From Chryseobacterium antibioticum (GTDB lineage Bacteria; Bacteroidota; Bacteroidia; Flavobacteriales; Weeksellaceae), in assembly GCF_012927325.1 (NCBI RefSeq), contig NZ_JABBGI010000004.1, forward strand, positions 173,789-237,788: DNA of 64,000 bases, in the 5' to 3' direction. The notes under the pieces were generated by a model. That model had not been told where the DNA came from. It ran no database searches and saw nothing but the letters and a program-made list of their open reading frames with translations. How positions within the stretch are numbered: position 1 is the first letter of the stretch; every line of letters starts with the position of its first letter. This document shows, piece by piece, positions 63,476-64,000 of this stretch. A program made the position numbers and the translations under genes.

Positions 63476-63505
63476 CAAATGTACAAATTATTTTGAAACG
63501 ACCAA
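63476..63505 (-). promoter_or_regulatory. Promoter of the thr operon
   Basis: On the minus strand TTG (63505-63503), a 19-nt spacer and TACATTTG (63483-63476) match the Bacteroidetes consensus exactly. The predicted start site is near 63470, placing the leader peptide at the beginning of the transcript. Confidence 0.75.
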
Positions 63506-63606
63506 TTTTTAATAGTAGAAAATATATTTCCTTTTTTAGAGATGTATTTTTTTTGTAATTGGTTAAAAATGTTATATTTAGAATTCTAATTATAATAAAA
63601 TTAATC

Positions 63607-63804
63607 ATGAGAAATTCAAAAAAATTAAACAGAGAAAATTTAAGAGCTATTATTGGAGGGATGGCAGACAATTGTGCTGTTGATCTCGATTGCTGACCAA
63701 AAGGTTGTGCTGTGTGTCCGGATTTTAGAGGCCGTAAAGTTTGTCTTTATCTTTTCCCTTATGACCCATCGATTCCGGGTAGCTGTCCAGTTTTTGAGGG
63801 ATAG
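63607..63804 (+). pseudogene. GG-leader Cys-rich peptide gene with in-frame TGA
   Basis: ATG 63607 starts MRNSKKLNRENLRAIIGG, a clear double-glycine leader of the flavobacterial bacteriocin-like type, followed by MADNCAVDLDC. A TGA at 63694 then interrupts, yet the same frame continues 35 codons PKGCAVCPDFRGRKVC...YDPSIPGSCPVFEG to TAG 63802. The extension has the Cys density and Pro/Gly turns of a genuine core, so the TGA looks like a recent nonsense mutation (or recoding). A terminator follows at 63877. No export genes nearby. Confidence 0.65.
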
Positions 63805-63876
63805 TAACTCGTATGAAAGACTAACAATCTGTAGTAAAAAATATCAAAATTACTCAAGAAAAAAAATTATAAGGAG

Positions 63877-63909
63877 TCCGTCTCACAACCAGTGAGGCGG
63901 ATTTTTTTT
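63877..63909 (+). terminator. Terminator of the GG-leader peptide gene
   Basis: TCCGTCTCAC pairs with GTGAGGCGGA (one G-U), loop of 5 nt, then eight T. Nothing recognised from here to the window end. Confidence 0.85.
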
Positions 63910-64000
63910 GTATTTATTCGTTTTTCTTTTGAAGTTTTTTCCAGTTTGAAAAGTGTCTCTTATGCCACTTTCTTTCTTAGGTTGTGAGCTAAAGCATGTA

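Noticed and set aside
63694..63696. TGA as selenocysteine codon
   Set aside because: No SECIS-like stem was recognised just downstream and the clade usually lacks Sec genes; kept only as an open alternative to a nonsense mutation.

Overview
The window looks like a chromosomal segment of a Flavobacteriia member, most likely Chryseobacterium or a close relative. Supporting signs are: low GC; Bacteroidetes-type promoters (TTG, 19-21 nt, TAnnTTTG); type IX secretion C-terminal signals; TonB-dependent receptor and Gram-negative outer-membrane barrels; a mevalonate-pathway HMG-CoA reductase; an OPRT-ODCase fusion; a NagB/PIG-L fusion; and short Cys-rich peptides with RKLTRKELKK-type leaders. The genus is inferred from family content, not from a search.

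Layout. 0-2.1 kb is a scar of degraded DNA: a regulator 3' end, two broken DDE-transposase tails, a duplicated regulator tail, a frameshifted secreted protein and strong palindromes. 2.16-7.2 kb is a coherent sugar operon: sugar nucleotidyltransferase, anomeric sugar kinase, NAD-dependent epimerase and NagB fused to a PIG-L deacetylase. It probably salvages N-acetylhexosamines into UDP-sugars and fructose-6-P. Its right flank is another broken transposase, an IS200/IS605 insertion and a frameshifted HxlR regulator remnant. 8.3-10.3 kb is a two-gene radical-SAM DNA-repair-type pair (minus). 10.5-17.5 kb (plus) carries HMG-CoA reductase with coupled membrane/secreted proteins, DUF423, a TonB-C-like protein, a ClC transporter, a palindromic repeat and sucC.

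17.6-35.4 kb is mostly housekeeping: MscS channel, 1-Cys peroxiredoxin with a palindromic promoter, an OMP, a TonB siderophore receptor with a PepSY partner, a Gfo/Idh oxidoreductase, ABC-F protein, deoxyribonucleotidase, a surface alpha/beta-hydrolase, GH25 lysozyme, NADH dehydrogenase II-trmD, an EEP nuclease, an Lrp regulator-deoC pair and dusB. 35.7-44 kb holds cell-envelope proteins: a 1078-aa barrel protein, two T9SS cargo paralogs and a 940-aa peptidase-like protein lacking HExxH. 44-50.5 kb (minus) holds UMP synthase, DUF1232, two thioredoxin-fold proteins, chorismate synthase, a polytopic membrane protein and a glycine-zipper lipoprotein.

50.7-56.2 kb is accessory: a lipoprotein, a GT2 glycosyltransferase, an S12 serine hydrolase, a Cys-rich peptide, an IS3 OrfA remnant, a SemiSWEET remnant and tRNA-Cys. 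It is unusually rich in terminators without genes. Two repeat families recur there; one pair keeps a 9-bp stem through compensatory substitutions around a GCAA loop. 56.3-63.5 kb (minus) is thrA-thrB-thrC-folB plus DUF4403 and RDD genes. thrA is preceded by a good promoter and a 32-codon leader peptide ending in STSTTTTTP and a stop codon inside a GC hairpin, which I read as a threonine attenuator. The window ends with a GG-leader Cys-rich peptide gene interrupted by an in-frame TGA.
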